Origin: Bradyrhizobium sp. SZCCT0153
GTDB lineage: Bacteria; Pseudomonadota; Alphaproteobacteria; Rhizobiales; Xanthobacteraceae
Reading direction: 5' to 3'
Assembly: GCF_018129995.1 (NCBI RefSeq)
Contig: NZ_JAFCKS010000001.1
Coordinates: 903,001-967,000 of the forward strand
Length of the DNA stretch: 64,000 bases
The translations under genes were made by a program, and so were the position numbers. The notes under the pieces are model-generated. The model saw only the letters and a list, made by a program, of their open reading frames with translations. It was not told the origin of the DNA and did no database searches. Shown here piece by piece: positions 51,450 to 61,048 of the stretch; position 1 is the stretch's first letter; each line of letters begins with the position of its first letter.

Positions 51450-52247
51450 ATGCCAAGATTTCTTCGCATCGGAGTCCATCAGTCCAACGTCTCCGGATAC
51501 ACGTCGAAGGCATGGTGTGTCAGGCGTGTCGGCTCGGCGGTTTTCCTGAAATGGGGCGCCGTTGAGGTTCATGGCGCCGGCGACGGGCGCAAGGTCTATT
51601 GGACCCGCCTGCCGCAGGAGAAGACAGTTCGCTGTGGCAGCGCGCAGCGCGCCCAGGATTATGCAAAGGCCGCGATCGCGCGGCGCCGCAACCATCGTTA
51701 CGAACCGCTGACCGGGCCCATTGCGAACCGGCGCCGATCGGCCGGCGCCGGCGCCGAGCTCAAGCAGGCCCTCGCCACCATCCTGATCGTCGACATCGTC
51801 GGCTCCACCGCCAAAGCTGCCAAGCTCGGCGATGCGCGCTGGACCAAGATCATGGGCCACTATTACGCGGCGGTTCGTAAAGAGCTGAAGAGCTCGCGCG
51901 GCAAGGAAGTGGTGACGACGGGCGACGGCGTGCTGGCGACGTTCAAGGCGCCGGCCGCCGGCATTGCCTGCGCAACCGCGATCCGGAAGGCGGTGCGCAC
52001 GCTGGGCCTCGACATCAGGGTGGGCCTGCATGCCGGCGAGTACACGGTCAGCGGCACCGAGGCGGTCGGCCTCGCCTTTCACATCGGCACCCGCGTTGCC
52101 GCCAAGGCCCGCGCCGGCGAGGTTCTGGTGTCGAGCGCGGTCAAGGAGCTGATGAAGGCGCAGTCCCAGATCCGCTTCGCCGATCACGGCATGCACCAGC
52201 TCAAGGGCGTTCCGGAGCGATGGCGGCTGTACCGCGTGGAGGGGTGA
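51450..52247 (+). CDS. WGR-like domain fused to class III cyclase domain
   Basis: A 265-residue protein from ATG 51450. The first 90 residues (KAWCVRRVGSAVFLKWGAVEVHGAG) look like a WGR domain, which in other proteins binds nucleic acid ends. The rest (about 105-265) is a compact cyclase domain with metal Asp in IVDIVGSTAKAAKLGD and TTGDGVLATF. The adenine-selecting Lys position reads Val, and the second selector is not conserved, so activity or substrate is doubtful. An open frame extends upstream to 51300 without support. Confidence 0.78.
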   Translation: MPRFLRIGVHQSNVSGYTSKAWCVRRVGSAVFLKWGAVEVHGAGDGRKVYWTRLPQEKTVRCGSAQRAQDYAKAAIARRRNHRYEPLTGPIANRRRSAGAGAELKQALATILIVDIVGSTAKAAKLGDARWTKIMGHYYAAVRKELKSSRGKEVVTTGDGVLATFKAPAAGIACATAIRKAVRTLGLDIRVGLHAGEYTVSGTEAVGLAFHIGTRVAAKARAGEVLVSSAVKELMKAQSQIRFADHGMHQLKGVPERWRLYRVEG

Positions 52248-52332
52248 GGGCGGGCCGGCCCGCGTTCCGGTCCGGCGGCCCCGCTATCGGCGCTTGAGCG
52301 TCAAGGCAGGCGCGACCGCTGCCACCACGCCG

Positions 52333-53334
52333 TCACCTCATCTGGACGACGACTTTGCCCCTGGCCCGCCCCTTTTCGAGATAGGCAAGCGCCTCTTTGG
52401 CCTGTTCGAACGGAAAGACCCTGTCGATCACCGGCCGGATGCGCTCGGCCTCGAGAAGCTCGCCGATCTCGGCGAGTTGCTTGCCGTCGGGATGCACGAA
52501 CAGGAACGAATAGGCGGCGCCATTCTTGCTGGCATGGCGAATGATCTTGCGGCTCAGCAATCCGAACAGCAACACCATGAGGACATTCATCCCCCGGGCA
52601 CGCGCGAACGCCGCGTCCGGGGGCCCGATCAGCGAAGCAATCGTGCTTCCCGGCTTCAGGATCCGAAGCGATTTTTCGAGCGCATCGCCCCTGAGCGTGC
52701 CCAGCACGGCGTCGTAGTCCCGCAGCACCTCCTCGAATTTCTGTGTCGTGTAGTCGATCACCTCGTCAGCCCCGAGGCTGCGCACCAGATCGATATTGCC
52801 GGTGCTGGTCGTCGTCCCCACCCGGGCGCCCAAAACTTTCGCGAGCTGGATCGCGAAGGTGCCGATCCCGCCGGCGCCGGCGGGGATGAACACCTTCTGA
52901 CCGGGCCTGAGACGTATGCGCTCTCTGAGGGCCTGCAACGACGTCAGGCCGGCCATCGGGATCGAGGCCGCCTGCACGAAGTCCAGGTTGGCCGGCTTGA
53001 GCGCGGCAGCGTCCTCCGGCACGCGCGCGAATTCGGCAAGAGCGCCGGTTCCGAGATCGAAGATGCTGGCGAAGACGGCATCGCCCGGCTTGAAGCGGGT
53101 CACGCGGCTTCCAACCTCGACGACGAAGCCCGCAAGATCGCTGCCCAGCGTGGCCGGCAGTTGAAACTTGAGGATCGGCTTGAACATTCCTTTCGGAATC
53201 ATGTTGTCGACCGGGTTCAAGCCCGCGGCGTGAACCTGGACCAGGATTTCGTTCGGCGCGGGCGCCGGCCGGGGAATGTCGGCCAACGCGACCTGATCCG
53301 GCTTGCCGTAGCGCTTGAAGACAAGAGCTTTCAT
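52333..53334 (-). CDS. Zinc-independent quinone/alcohol oxidoreductase (MDR family)
   Basis: A 333-residue medium-chain dehydrogenase/reductase. It starts MKALVFKRYGKPDQV and has the NADPH motif FIPAGAGGIGTFAIQLAKVLGARV. The substrate-side PVDNMIPKGMF fits quinone-oxidoreductase-like members without catalytic zinc. ATG 53334 follows GAGAGGA. It lies 69 bp downstream of the SDR gene on the same strand and may share its regulation by the divergent TetR. Confidence 0.87.
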   Translation of the reverse strand: MKALVFKRYGKPDQVALADIPRPAPAPNEILVQVHAAGLNPVDNMIPKGMFKPILKFQLPATLGSDLAGFVVEVGSRVTRFKPGDAVFASIFDLGTGALAEFARVPEDAAALKPANLDFVQAASIPMAGLTSLQALRERIRLRPGQKVFIPAGAGGIGTFAIQLAKVLGARVGTTTSTGNIDLVRSLGADEVIDYTTQKFEEVLRDYDAVLGTLRGDALEKSLRILKPGSTIASLIGPPDAAFARARGMNVLMVLLFGLLSRKIIRHASKNGAAYSFLFVHPDGKQLAEIGELLEAERIRPVIDRVFPFEQAKEALAYLEKGRARGKVVVQMR

Positions 53335-53403
53335 TTTTCCTCTCGGTCCGAAGGTTCTTCGCAAATGGCGGCAGCAGGCCGCGCGTGCGCCGATTGCGCG
53401 CCG

Positions 53404-54261
53404 TCAGAAGGCCCGGGCGGTGCGCGCGGACTGCGATGCCGCCGGTGCATCTAGCCGCAGGTCCTTTCGAATTCCGGCATCCACCAGGACGGCTGGCGCA
53501 AACCGGCGCAGAAATCGCAGGCGCTTTGCGAGGCTGCCGGCCGTGTACTTGAGCTGCGGGCGCGCCGCGCTCGCCGCCTTCAGCACGGTCTCGGCCACCA
53601 CGCCGGGCTGTTCGGCCGTCGCCATCACCTCGTTCACCCGCCTGGTCACGCCGGCGCGCGCCTCGCGATATTCATCGAGCTTGGCATCGGGCTCCAGGAA
53701 ATTGGCGTCGAACGGCGTCCTGGTATAGGCGGGCTCGATCACCGAGACCCGGATGCCTCGCGTGCGCAGTTCATGGTCGAGCGATTCCGAATAGCCGGCC
53801 ACCGCGTGCTTGGTTGCGGCATAGAGCGCGCCATAGGGCATCGGCAGAAAGCCGAGCACGGAGCCGATGTTGATGATGCGGCCGCTCCCCTGGCGCCGCA
53901 TGTGCGGCAAGACGGCCCGTGTCATCCGGATCAGCCCGAAGAAGTTCGTCTCGAAGATCGCTCGGGCCTGATCCATCGAGCTCTCTTCCGCTGCCGCGGG
54001 GGCAACACCGAAGCCGGCATTGTTCACGAGCAGATCGACGCGGCCCTCTCGCCTTATCGCCTCGCTGACGGCGGCTTCCACCGATGCATCGCTGGTGACG
54101 TCGAGGGACAGCATCTCGAACGGTTGTCTGCCGGCCTGCGCGCCTCGCCGGCTGGTGCCGTAGACCTTGTAGCCGGCGTCGGCGAGCCGCTTCGCCGTGG
54201 CTTCGCCGATCCCGGACGAGGCGCCGGTCACGAGCGCGACCTTTGGCGTGATCCTGTTCAT
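53404..54261 (-). CDS. SDR family oxidoreductase
   Basis: A 285-residue classical SDR. The cofactor motif TGASSGIGEATAKRLADAG (about 11-29), NNAGFG, catalytic Ser in NIGSVLGF and YAATK are all present. I chose ATG 54261 because GGAG lies 6 nt upstream. It is divergent from a TetR gene, and two related operators lie between them, so induction by a TetR ligand is likely. Confidence 0.88.
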   Translation of the reverse strand: MNRITPKVALVTGASSGIGEATAKRLADAGYKVYGTSRRGAQAGRQPFEMLSLDVTSDASVEAAVSEAIRREGRVDLLVNNAGFGVAPAAAEESSMDQARAIFETNFFGLIRMTRAVLPHMRRQGSGRIINIGSVLGFLPMPYGALYAATKHAVAGYSESLDHELRTRGIRVSVIEPAYTRTPFDANFLEPDAKLDEYREARAGVTRRVNEVMATAEQPGVVAETVLKAASAARPQLKYTAGSLAKRLRFLRRFAPAVLVDAGIRKDLRLDAPAASQSARTARAF

Positions 54262-54300
54262 GAGCTTCTCCAGTGCTGTCATGGACCGTGAATTGATTTG

Positions 54301-54340
54301 ATTACGATCGTAATTAAAGATATACATGACGACCGTAACT
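54301..54340. promoter_or_regulatory. Tandem TetR operators
   Basis: ATTACGATCGTAATT (54301-54315, a perfect 14-bp palindrome within it) and ATGACGACCGTAACT (54326-54340) match in 12 of 15 positions and are 25 bp apart. They lie between the divergent SDR and TetR genes and are the likely binding sites of that repressor. Confidence 0.7.
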
Positions 54341-54369
54341 ATAATTGTCAAGCCCGGGGGACCCGCCAC

Positions 54370-54921
54370 ATGCGCGTTTCAAAAGAACAGGCTGCCAAAA
54401 ACCGCGAGCACATCCTTCAGGCCGCCTCCCGCCTGATGCGGGAGCGCGGCATCGCCGGCGTCGGGGTCGATGCACTCGCCGAGGCCGCCGGCATGACTCA
54501 CGGCAGCCTGTACAGTCAGTTCGGCTCCAAGGAGCGGCTGGTCGAGGAGGCGATCGCCCATGCGATCAGCGCCAAGGGCCGCGAACTGCCCGCGGTTTTT
54601 GCGCTCGACGACTATGTTTCGGAGTACCTCTCGCCCGCGCATCGCGACGATCCCGCCGGCGGCTGCCCCTTCGCAGCTCTCGCTTGTGAGGTGTCACGCC
54701 AGAGCAGCGGCGTGAGGGAGCGCTTCACCGCCGGCGTGCGCGGCGCGATCGCCCTAGTGAGCAGCCGGATGCCCTCCGCACTGAAGCCGCGGCAGCGCGA
54801 GGACAAGGCGCTCGCGGCAACCGCATCGCTGGTCGGCGCCCTCGTGCTCGCCCGCGCCGTGAACGATCCCAAGCTGTCGGATGATATTCTTCGGGCGACG
54901 AGGAAGGAGCTGTTGGGGTGA
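54370..54921 (+). CDS. TetR/AcrR family transcriptional regulator
   Basis: A 183-residue repressor with helix-turn-helix at about residues 10-58 (GVDALAEAAGMTHGSLYSQFGSKERL) and a short helical ligand domain containing GGCPFAALACEV, a block found in the TetR_C_16/AcrR-like group of redox- or electrophile-responsive proteins. Cys residues in that block could sense thiol-reactive compounds (inference). It is divergent from the SDR and oxidoreductase pair. Confidence 0.87.
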   Translation: MRVSKEQAAKNREHILQAASRLMRERGIAGVGVDALAEAAGMTHGSLYSQFGSKERLVEEAIAHAISAKGRELPAVFALDDYVSEYLSPAHRDDPAGGCPFAALACEVSRQSSGVRERFTAGVRGAIALVSSRMPSALKPRQREDKALAATASLVGALVLARAVNDPKLSDDILRATRKELLG

Positions 54922-55086
54922 GAGCGCTCTGAATTCTGGGAGTGTCGAACCGGCGAAAGCGGCCGGATTCGATGATCGCACCGTCACGGTAATCGGGCGC
55001 GCGCGTCCTCAAGGTCGGCAAACGGTCACTCTGTCGGGGGCGCGGCCCGCGCGAAATAGCGTGGCGGAGCGGTCATCACCTCGTCA

Positions 55087-55215
55087 TCAGCGCACGCCCG
55101 TGCCTTTGCAGCGCTGGCACTTCACCACCTTGTCGCCCTTCTTGAGCAGGCCTTTGCCTTCGCAGTTCTTGCACTTCTGCTTCTTCTTGATGTTCGGGCC
55201 TTTTTCACTGGCCAT
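55087..55215 (-). CDS. Small DnaJ-type zinc-finger protein (42 aa)
   Basis: A 42-residue basic protein with two CxxCxGxG repeats (CKNCEGKG and CQRCKGTG), like one half of the DnaJ zinc-binding domain. ATG 55215 has AGGAG 6 nt upstream, and the longer open frame is unsupported. It probably binds one zinc ion. The function is unknown; small proteins of this type are common in alphaproteobacteria. Confidence 0.75.
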   Translation of the reverse strand: MASEKGPNIKKKQKCKNCEGKGLLKKGDKVVKCQRCKGTGVR

Positions 55216-55553
55216 GGAAGTCTCCTGCCGCGAGAGAGCGGTGAACCGCTGCTCGGTATAGGCTGGGCTCGGCGAGAGCGGTAGTCGATAATCCAGACGG
55301 ACGCCGACGATGTTGCCATTTTCAGTCAATGTCGTCTCCGGGCCTTTCCTGGAGGCATGGGGGTTATCCGGCATCGATCGTCTGCATGCAAGCTTCGACG
55401 CCAACACCTTCGCCGCGCGTCTTGAAGGCGGTGACCGCTTCGCCATGGTCTTCGCCGGCATCACGCCTCATGCCGGTATGCGATCCCACCGGCTTCATGC
55501 TGCCGTCGTCTTCGGAAAGCGCGACGAGTGGCAGCAACAAGTTTCGTCCTCTC
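55216..55553. other. Intergenic region without gene (338 bp)
   Basis: Open frames on both strands here lack ribosome sites and domain-like content. I see no palindrome or terminator of note. It holds the promoter of the 42-residue gene. Confidence 0.5.
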
Positions 55554-56795
55554 TTACCCGGGAAACGGCCTGGCATGTGCCGCAACGAGCTTGATCAAGT
55601 CAGCCTGACGGCGCACGCCGGTCTTTCCAAAGATATTCTGGAGATGCGTTTTCACGGTGGCCTCGCTGATGCCAAGCGCCTCCGCTATCCTGGGTACTCC
55701 GCTGACTTTCAGCAACGCATCAAGCACCCGCACCTCGCTCGGCGTGAGCCGAAATTGTCGCGCCGCCACTTCGGTCGGGTAACGCGCCGCCATTGACACC
55801 TTTCGGACGAAGACGGCGGCGACCGCAGAGTGGTGGGCCCCGGCTTGGCGGCGCGCCCCCGAGGTCAGCGGCAGGATATCGGCGACCCAATTCTGGCCAG
55901 GCTTGCCGGACAGCGGAATGGCAACACCATCCGCGCCGACAGCGCCGTCGCCACCGCTTGCGGCGGCGATGACATCGCGCAATACCTGCGCCGCATCTGG
56001 GTCCACGGCGATCAATGTGTGGTTGACGGCCCGCAGGATCGTCGCATCATCGAGCAGCGCTTGCGCGGCCATGTTGGAGAATGCAACGTGACAATGACTA
56101 TCCAGCAGAAAAACGCCGGCGTCGAGCCCGTTGAGCGCATCTGATAGACTTCCGGCCTTTTCCTTTTGAAGGTCGATGACATTGCCGATCAATACCGCGC
56201 GGCGCACGTGGGGAACCAGCAGCTGCATGCGCTGCCGCATATCGTCGTCGGCAAGCCCTTGGCGCTCGCTTCGGAATACTCCGAACTGGGCGAAGCTCGT
56301 TGCGGTCTTGTCGAGCGTGGCAGCCAGATGATCGGCCCACCCGTTCGGCTTGACCCACTCCTTGTAGAAAGTCGTCTCGACGAACTCGCTATAAGGCAAG
56401 ACGTTGGTCGTGTTGTAGATCTCCCCGATCTTGAAAAAGAATTGAGCCGTCAAACTCGGATCGAAACGGATATATTTGCTGAAATATTCGTCCACGCTGG
56501 AAGGTTCAACATTGTAGACGTAGTGAAGCTCACCCTGAACGGTGATGTCCTTCCAGTAAATTCCAGCCGCAGTTCCGCCGATGAATTGCGTCGCCTGCTC
56601 GAGAACGCCTGCCCACAAGCTGGAGTCGAGTGCTGCGTCGTAGATATTGCCGATCAGCAGCGACAAAAGTTCCGGATCGACCATTCCCGACACCGCTCGT
56701 TCGACTGACCACGATTGATGCAACTGGGCGATCGCATCAACCGACCTGTGGGACACCAATATGCTCTGAGACCTGACGGCCTTCAGTGTGTGCAT
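55554..56795 (-). CDS. LuxR family transcriptional regulator
   Basis: A 413-residue regulator with a LuxR-type helix-turn-helix at the C-terminus (about 350-410; LTPSEVRVLDALLKVSGVPRIAEALGISEATVKTHLQNIF). The N-terminal two thirds look like a PAS/GAF-type sensory region (GVFLLDSHCHVAFSNMAAQALL) but carry no recognisable autoinducer pocket, so quorum sensing is not implied. The start is uncertain between 56795 and a TTG at 56822. Orphan in position, next to decayed DNA. Confidence 0.82.
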   Translation of the reverse strand: MHTLKAVRSQSILVSHRSVDAIAQLHQSWSVERAVSGMVDPELLSLLIGNIYDAALDSSLWAGVLEQATQFIGGTAAGIYWKDITVQGELHYVYNVEPSSVDEYFSKYIRFDPSLTAQFFFKIGEIYNTTNVLPYSEFVETTFYKEWVKPNGWADHLAATLDKTATSFAQFGVFRSERQGLADDDMRQRMQLLVPHVRRAVLIGNVIDLQKEKAGSLSDALNGLDAGVFLLDSHCHVAFSNMAAQALLDDATILRAVNHTLIAVDPDAAQVLRDVIAAASGGDGAVGADGVAIPLSGKPGQNWVADILPLTSGARRQAGAHHSAVAAVFVRKVSMAARYPTEVAARQFRLTPSEVRVLDALLKVSGVPRIAEALGISEATVKTHLQNIFGKTGVRRQADLIKLVAAHARPFPG

Positions 56796-56822
56796 GGTGC
56801 GAGTCGACTGCCTCCCACCCAA

Positions 56823-57417
56823 GGCGAGCGTTGTACAGGCGTAGAATATCGCAGGCCAGCCTAGATTTAGCGCGCCGGCATCGTGGCAGACTGCCGGACG
56901 GCATAGCGAACAGGCACTCTGTCGAGTGGAACGGACATTGCGATGACAGTGCTGCCTAATTCATGAACCTTCGAGTCTGCGAAGGCAGCCCGGGTCATTG
57001 AGCGCACTGTCGCCGTAATCCCGATGAATGCATCGATGTCCCGGCGAATCGATGGTGGCGTAGAGCATCAATGCCGTGCCACCGCCAAGTAGCCAGCTTC
57101 GGACCCACCGAGACGGCCAGAATCCTTGAGCACACCGTCAGCCCAATCCCGGCTTGCAGAACGCATGAATTTGCAAGCCGTTCTGCGAAGTCTCGCCGCA
57201 GCCAAAGGCCAGCCATGGGCTTATGGCAAATAAGGTGCTTAGCCATATTAAGGCAAGAAAGAGCGCGTCTAGGATGGTCCCGTTGGAGTGTTCACTCGAA
57301 CGTCCCTGCATCCGTTGAAATATCTGCGATCGAAGTACAGTTGTCTCAAGCTCGTAGCCAGGTTGCGACTCATTGAGTGCACTGTCGCGGCAATCGCGCG
57401 TTTCCCTGGACGTCCTG
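56823..57417. other. Decayed intergenic region with three diverged repeats
   Basis: No intact gene is visible in these 595 bp. Three related 28-bp segments begin at 56996, 57124 and 57371 (consensus YWTTGAGYRCACYGTC plus 12 bp). On the minus strand they read RD-x-x-D-[SG]-[AV]-L-[NK], followed by [DE]-[PS], in coding-like fashion, so they may be remnants of one repeated C-terminal sequence. One minus frame here also reads STVIAMSVPLDRVPVRY before a stop at 56875. Origin unknown. Confidence 0.45.
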
Positions 57418-58407
57418 CTAATTTGCCGCATTTCTCAGATCGACGATGCGGGCCATTTCGCGAATGCGCGATCGTTGCTGTTCGATCGCCGCGGAAAATT
57501 CGTCGGGCGTGCCGCCGAGAACGTGCTGCCCGGCCGCTTCGATGCGGGAGCGAATCGAGGGATCCGCGGATATCGCGCGCACGTCAGCGGAGATCTTGTC
57601 CCGCAACGTGGGCGACATACCGCGCCAGCCGAACAGACCCGCCAGCCCCTCGATCTCCATCTCCGGAAAGCCGGCCTCTGCGACCGTCGGAATGCCAGGC
57701 AGGCTCGGCTCACGCTCGGAACTTGCGACGGCAAGTATCCGCGCCTTGCCGGCGGCCACCGGACCTCCGACGGCCAGCAGGGCATGGGAAAGGATTTGAA
57801 CGCGCCCCTCACTGAAATCCGCTTGCTGGGTCGTTCCGTCCCGGTAAGGAACGTAGACCTGCTTGAGCGACTGCCGTGCCAGCATCGCGGCATACAGGAA
57901 ATGCGGCAGGCTCGGGCCTGAACTCCACGATAGTTCGCCGGGCTTCGATCGCGTCAGTTGAGCCAATTCCGGCAGCGAACGCACCGGCATTCGATCGTAA
58001 ACCGCGATGACGAAAATGGCGCTCGCCGTCGAGGAGATCGGCACCATGTCGCGGGACGGATCGTAGGGCAACACTTCCTGCAGCCGCGGGTTCACGGTAA
58101 TCATCGAGGCGGTCCCGTAAAGCAGGGTGTGGTCGTCTTTTGCATTCGCAAACGCGCCGCCACCGACGATGGCGTCCGCACCGGGCCTGTTCTCGACGAT
58201 GACCGGCTTGCCCCATCGCCCGGCCAGCCCTTCGGCATAGAGACGCGCACTGAGGTCGTTGGCTGACCCGGCGGCAAATGGAACGATGATCTTCACGGCA
58301 CGATTTGGCCAATCTTCGCCTGCAAGACATGTGGACAGGGTATCTGCATAGACCCCGGCAAGCAGCATCGTGAATGCGATGACATTTCGAATCTGCGGCA
58401 ACCTCAT
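57418..58407 (-). CDS. Tripartite tricarboxylate transporter substrate-binding protein (Bug family)
   Basis: A 329-residue exported binding protein. A signal peptide (about 1-30, CLAGEDWPNRAVKIIVPFAAGSANDLSAR) leads into the Bug fold, with VENRPGADAIVGGGAFANAKDDHTLLYG and GELSWSSGPSLPHFLYAAML. ATG 58407 has GGAG 7 nt upstream. The cognate TctAB membrane genes are absent, as is usual for the expanded Bug paralogues. A fragment of a related protein lies at 38198-38383. Confidence 0.88.
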   Translation of the reverse strand: MRLPQIRNVIAFTMLLAGVYADTLSTCLAGEDWPNRAVKIIVPFAAGSANDLSARLYAEGLAGRWGKPVIVENRPGADAIVGGGAFANAKDDHTLLYGTASMITVNPRLQEVLPYDPSRDMVPISSTASAIFVIAVYDRMPVRSLPELAQLTRSKPGELSWSSGPSLPHFLYAAMLARQSLKQVYVPYRDGTTQQADFSEGRVQILSHALLAVGGPVAAGKARILAVASSEREPSLPGIPTVAEAGFPEMEIEGLAGLFGWRGMSPTLRDKISADVRAISADPSIRSRIEAAGQHVLGGTPDEFSAAIEQQRSRIREMARIVDLRNAAN

Positions 58408-58622
58408 CGCTTTTCTCCGTTGACCAACCGTGGGCAAGACGACAAGCATCAATAAGCGTCCTGAAACGCAATGTTGCCACCCATGTGGATGGGGCGGCGA
58501 TGACAATTCCGGCCGCGATACCAGCAGACCACGGATGTGGGATCTCCGTCCTGAAACTGTCGTGAAATTAACCTGAAACTTCTCGCTGCCGCCGGCGCGC
58601 AGTTTCGGGTAAGATCAGGAAA

Positions 58623-60158
58623 ATGAAACTGATCTTCAGCTCTTTGACGCTTGATCTGGAGCGGCTTTGCCTGCATGGGCCCGCCGGTCAAATTAGGCTG
58701 CGGCCGAAAAGCTTTGAAGTGCTGCGCTATCTTGCCGAGCACGCCGGACGGGCGCTCACCAAGGATGAATTGATCGCGGCCATTTGGCCTGATGTCACCG
58801 TCAGCGAGGAGTCGCTGACCCGTTGCATAAGCGATATCCGCCTCGCGATCGGTGACGACGCGCAACGCATCATCAAGACGCTGCCCAAGCGCGGCTATCT
58901 GCTCGAGGGGCCGGTCTCGCGTGATGGCAAGGGGGCCGGCCCATTGCCTCGATCGTCTGCCGACTTCCCCGCGATCGCTGTCCTGGCCTTCGCCAACCTC
59001 TCGCAGGATTCAAGTCAGGATTATTTCTGTGAAGGGATCATCGAGGACATCATCACCGAGCTTTCGCGATTTTCCGGATTGCTCGTGATCGCGAGGAATT
59101 CGTCGTTTCAATACAAAGGCCGAAGCGTCGATGTTCGACAAATCGGCAACGAACTCGGCGCGCGATATGTTCTCGAAGGAAGCATTCAAAGCAACGACGG
59201 CACTGTTCGTATCACGGCGCAATTGATCGACGCTGCACGGGGGGCGCATCTGTGGGCGGATCGATTTGACCGGAAGCTGGGCGATACATTCTCGATCCAG
59301 GACGAAATCGCGCGGATGATTTCCGTCAAACTGGCCATCCATATCGATGATGCCGAGGCACATCGTCCGCTGGCCAAGCCGACTGCCAATTGGGACGCAT
59401 ACGACTACTTCCTGCGCGGCAACCATATGATGAAGCGCCTGCTTACAGGGCCGGTCGAGGAACTCTATGAGGCGCGAAAGCTGCTCGAACGCTCCATCGA
59501 ACTGGACCCCGCGTTCGCTCGTCCGTATGCGGCGCTCTCGACGACCTACACCTTGGCCTGGATTAATCCCGTCAACCATGAACACCAAAGCGAGGAAACC
59601 CTGCAGCGGGCGCTTGAACTTGCCCGGAAGGCCGTCGAACTCGGTCCGAACGAACCGTTCGGATACGGAGTTCTCGCCAATGCAGCCATGTTCCAGCGTG
59701 ATCGCGCGGCATGTCTGGCGGCTTGGGATCGGGTTTTTGCACTAAATCCAAACTATTGCGACTGGCGATACGGCCAATGCCTGGTGTTGTTTGGCAAACC
59801 GGAAGAGGGGCTTGCCGCTCTTCGACGCTACATGCGGCTGGATCCTTTCTTTCCGCCGCAGGCATTGATGACCGAGGGACTCGCGCATTTCGTTCAGCGG
59901 CGGTACGAGGAGGCATTGGCGCCGTTTCGCGAAATGGTCGATCGCGCGCCGAACTTTCGGAACGGTCGCATGCTTTTGGCGGCGGCCTACGGGCATTTGG
60001 GAAAAACAAACGAAGCAGGGCCGCACATAGCGGCGCTGCTCAGGATCGAACCGGATTGCACGCTGAAGAAACTATCCGGCCAGCGCTATCTCCAGTCTGC
60101 CGAAGGTGTTCTTCACTATCTTGATGGGTTGCGTAAGGCGGGCCTTCCTGAGGGATGA
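58623..60158 (+). CDS. CadC-type winged-helix regulator with TolB-like and TPR domains
   Basis: A 511-residue protein. An OmpR/CadC winged helix (about 1-100; LRPKSFEVLRYLAEHAGRALTKDELIAAIWPDV, ending KRGYLLEG) is followed by a TolB/FlgO-like domain (about 115-255; AVLAFANLSQDSSQDYFCEGIIEDIITELSR) and TPR repeats (about 275-480). No membrane segment separates the parts, unlike CadC, so it is probably a cytoplasmic regulator. Targets are unknown. ATG 58623 starts the conserved fold. Confidence 0.85.
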   Translation: MKLIFSSLTLDLERLCLHGPAGQIRLRPKSFEVLRYLAEHAGRALTKDELIAAIWPDVTVSEESLTRCISDIRLAIGDDAQRIIKTLPKRGYLLEGPVSRDGKGAGPLPRSSADFPAIAVLAFANLSQDSSQDYFCEGIIEDIITELSRFSGLLVIARNSSFQYKGRSVDVRQIGNELGARYVLEGSIQSNDGTVRITAQLIDAARGAHLWADRFDRKLGDTFSIQDEIARMISVKLAIHIDDAEAHRPLAKPTANWDAYDYFLRGNHMMKRLLTGPVEELYEARKLLERSIELDPAFARPYAALSTTYTLAWINPVNHEHQSEETLQRALELARKAVELGPNEPFGYGVLANAAMFQRDRAACLAAWDRVFALNPNYCDWRYGQCLVLFGKPEEGLAALRRYMRLDPFFPPQALMTEGLAHFVQRRYEEALAPFREMVDRAPNFRNGRMLLAAAYGHLGKTNEAGPHIAALLRIEPDCTLKKLSGQRYLQSAEGVLHYLDGLRKAGLPEG

Positions 60159-60297
60159 CCGGTTGTCGAGACCGGTACTTCCCCGGCTGCGGTCTTTGCC
60201 GGTCGGGTGGAAGAGGTTGACCGCTTTTGGCGCGAAGCGGCCGTTTGGCCAAGTCTCCGAATCTATGATGCAGGCGGAGAGTCCATAGCCAGAGCAA

Positions 60298-60570
60298 GTG
60301 TGGAGCGGTCGTTTGCGGACTGCTGAAGTATGGCAACGGACCACGGACAACGAAGTGCGGCACTTTCTTTGGTGGGCCCGGCTGAGCGGTTTTAGGTCCT
60401 ACTGGCATTTTGGGGCGGGCTTAGCTATTGCCGTCGCGCTGATCGCCGTTACCGCGCTCATAGCGTGGCGAGAGGAAAGGTCCGAGAACCGTACAGCATG
60501 GGGTTCGGAGACTCGTCTGCGCGCGTTGCGGCGAGCTCGCAAGATGACCGTGGTGACGCTGGCAGAGTAA
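60298..60570 (+). CDS. Doubtful small membrane protein
   Basis: A 90-residue frame with one strong hydrophobic segment (about 37-56, [16 protein letters not shown]) and a basic tail. The ribosome site is not convincing and it lies antisense to the panE remnant, in a region of decay. It may be a chance frame. Confidence 0.25.
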   Translation: MWSGRLRTAEVWQRTTDNEVRHFLWWARLSGFRSYWHFGAGLAIAVALIAVTALIAWREERSENRTAWGSETRLRALRRARKMTVVTLAE

Positions 60571-60761
60571 TTGTAGGTCTCCACTGGTTCGGTCTGGTTC
60601 TGGGAAAACCGAAAAGCGCGCGTCTTGATGACCAGTCCATCACGTTCCAGTTGGGCGGCGCGCGCTGGTCGGACGAGAAAAGTAACATCGGCTCCGCCCT
60701 TGATAAGCATTCCACCGAAATAGCCCCCGAGCGCGCCCGCACCCAAAACAAGATATCGCAT
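60399..60761 (-). pseudogene. Truncated 2-dehydropantoate 2-reductase (panE/apbA) remnant
   Basis: The first 50 residues of the frame are a clear ketopantoate-reductase N-terminus: [20 protein letters not shown], then [26 protein letters not shown]. After about 60610 the similarity stops and the frame continues as unrelated Arg/Ala-rich sequence to 60399. About 80 percent of a 300-residue enzyme is missing, including the catalytic Lys and C-terminal domain. This is a deletion or insertion junction rather than a functional gene. Confidence 0.65.
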
Positions 60762-61048
60762 TAGCCCCCTCCTGCTGTCAGCTTCGGCTACATATTAAAG
60801 TACGCCGATCTGACATCAGGCTAGAGGGCCGATGACGGGTATGGGCCCAACAAGCGACATCGATCATGCAACGGAACGCCCTTGGGCAGAGCGAAGAGCC
60901 TCGGTGGGGGTTTTGTCCATCCGACAGCTTGGATTGGGCACAGAATCGTCGCCAACATGAGGTGACGTACGACAATCCTGTCTGCTAACGTAGTGTTGTT
61001 CGCATATTTGGGCGCTTGTTGCCCGCCAATCTATTGGAGGATTGTGTA

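Noticed and set aside
54922-55086. Search for tRNA or riboswitch in intergenic DNA
   Set aside because: No cloverleaf, CCA end or conserved riboswitch core could be recognised here or in other intergenic stretches.
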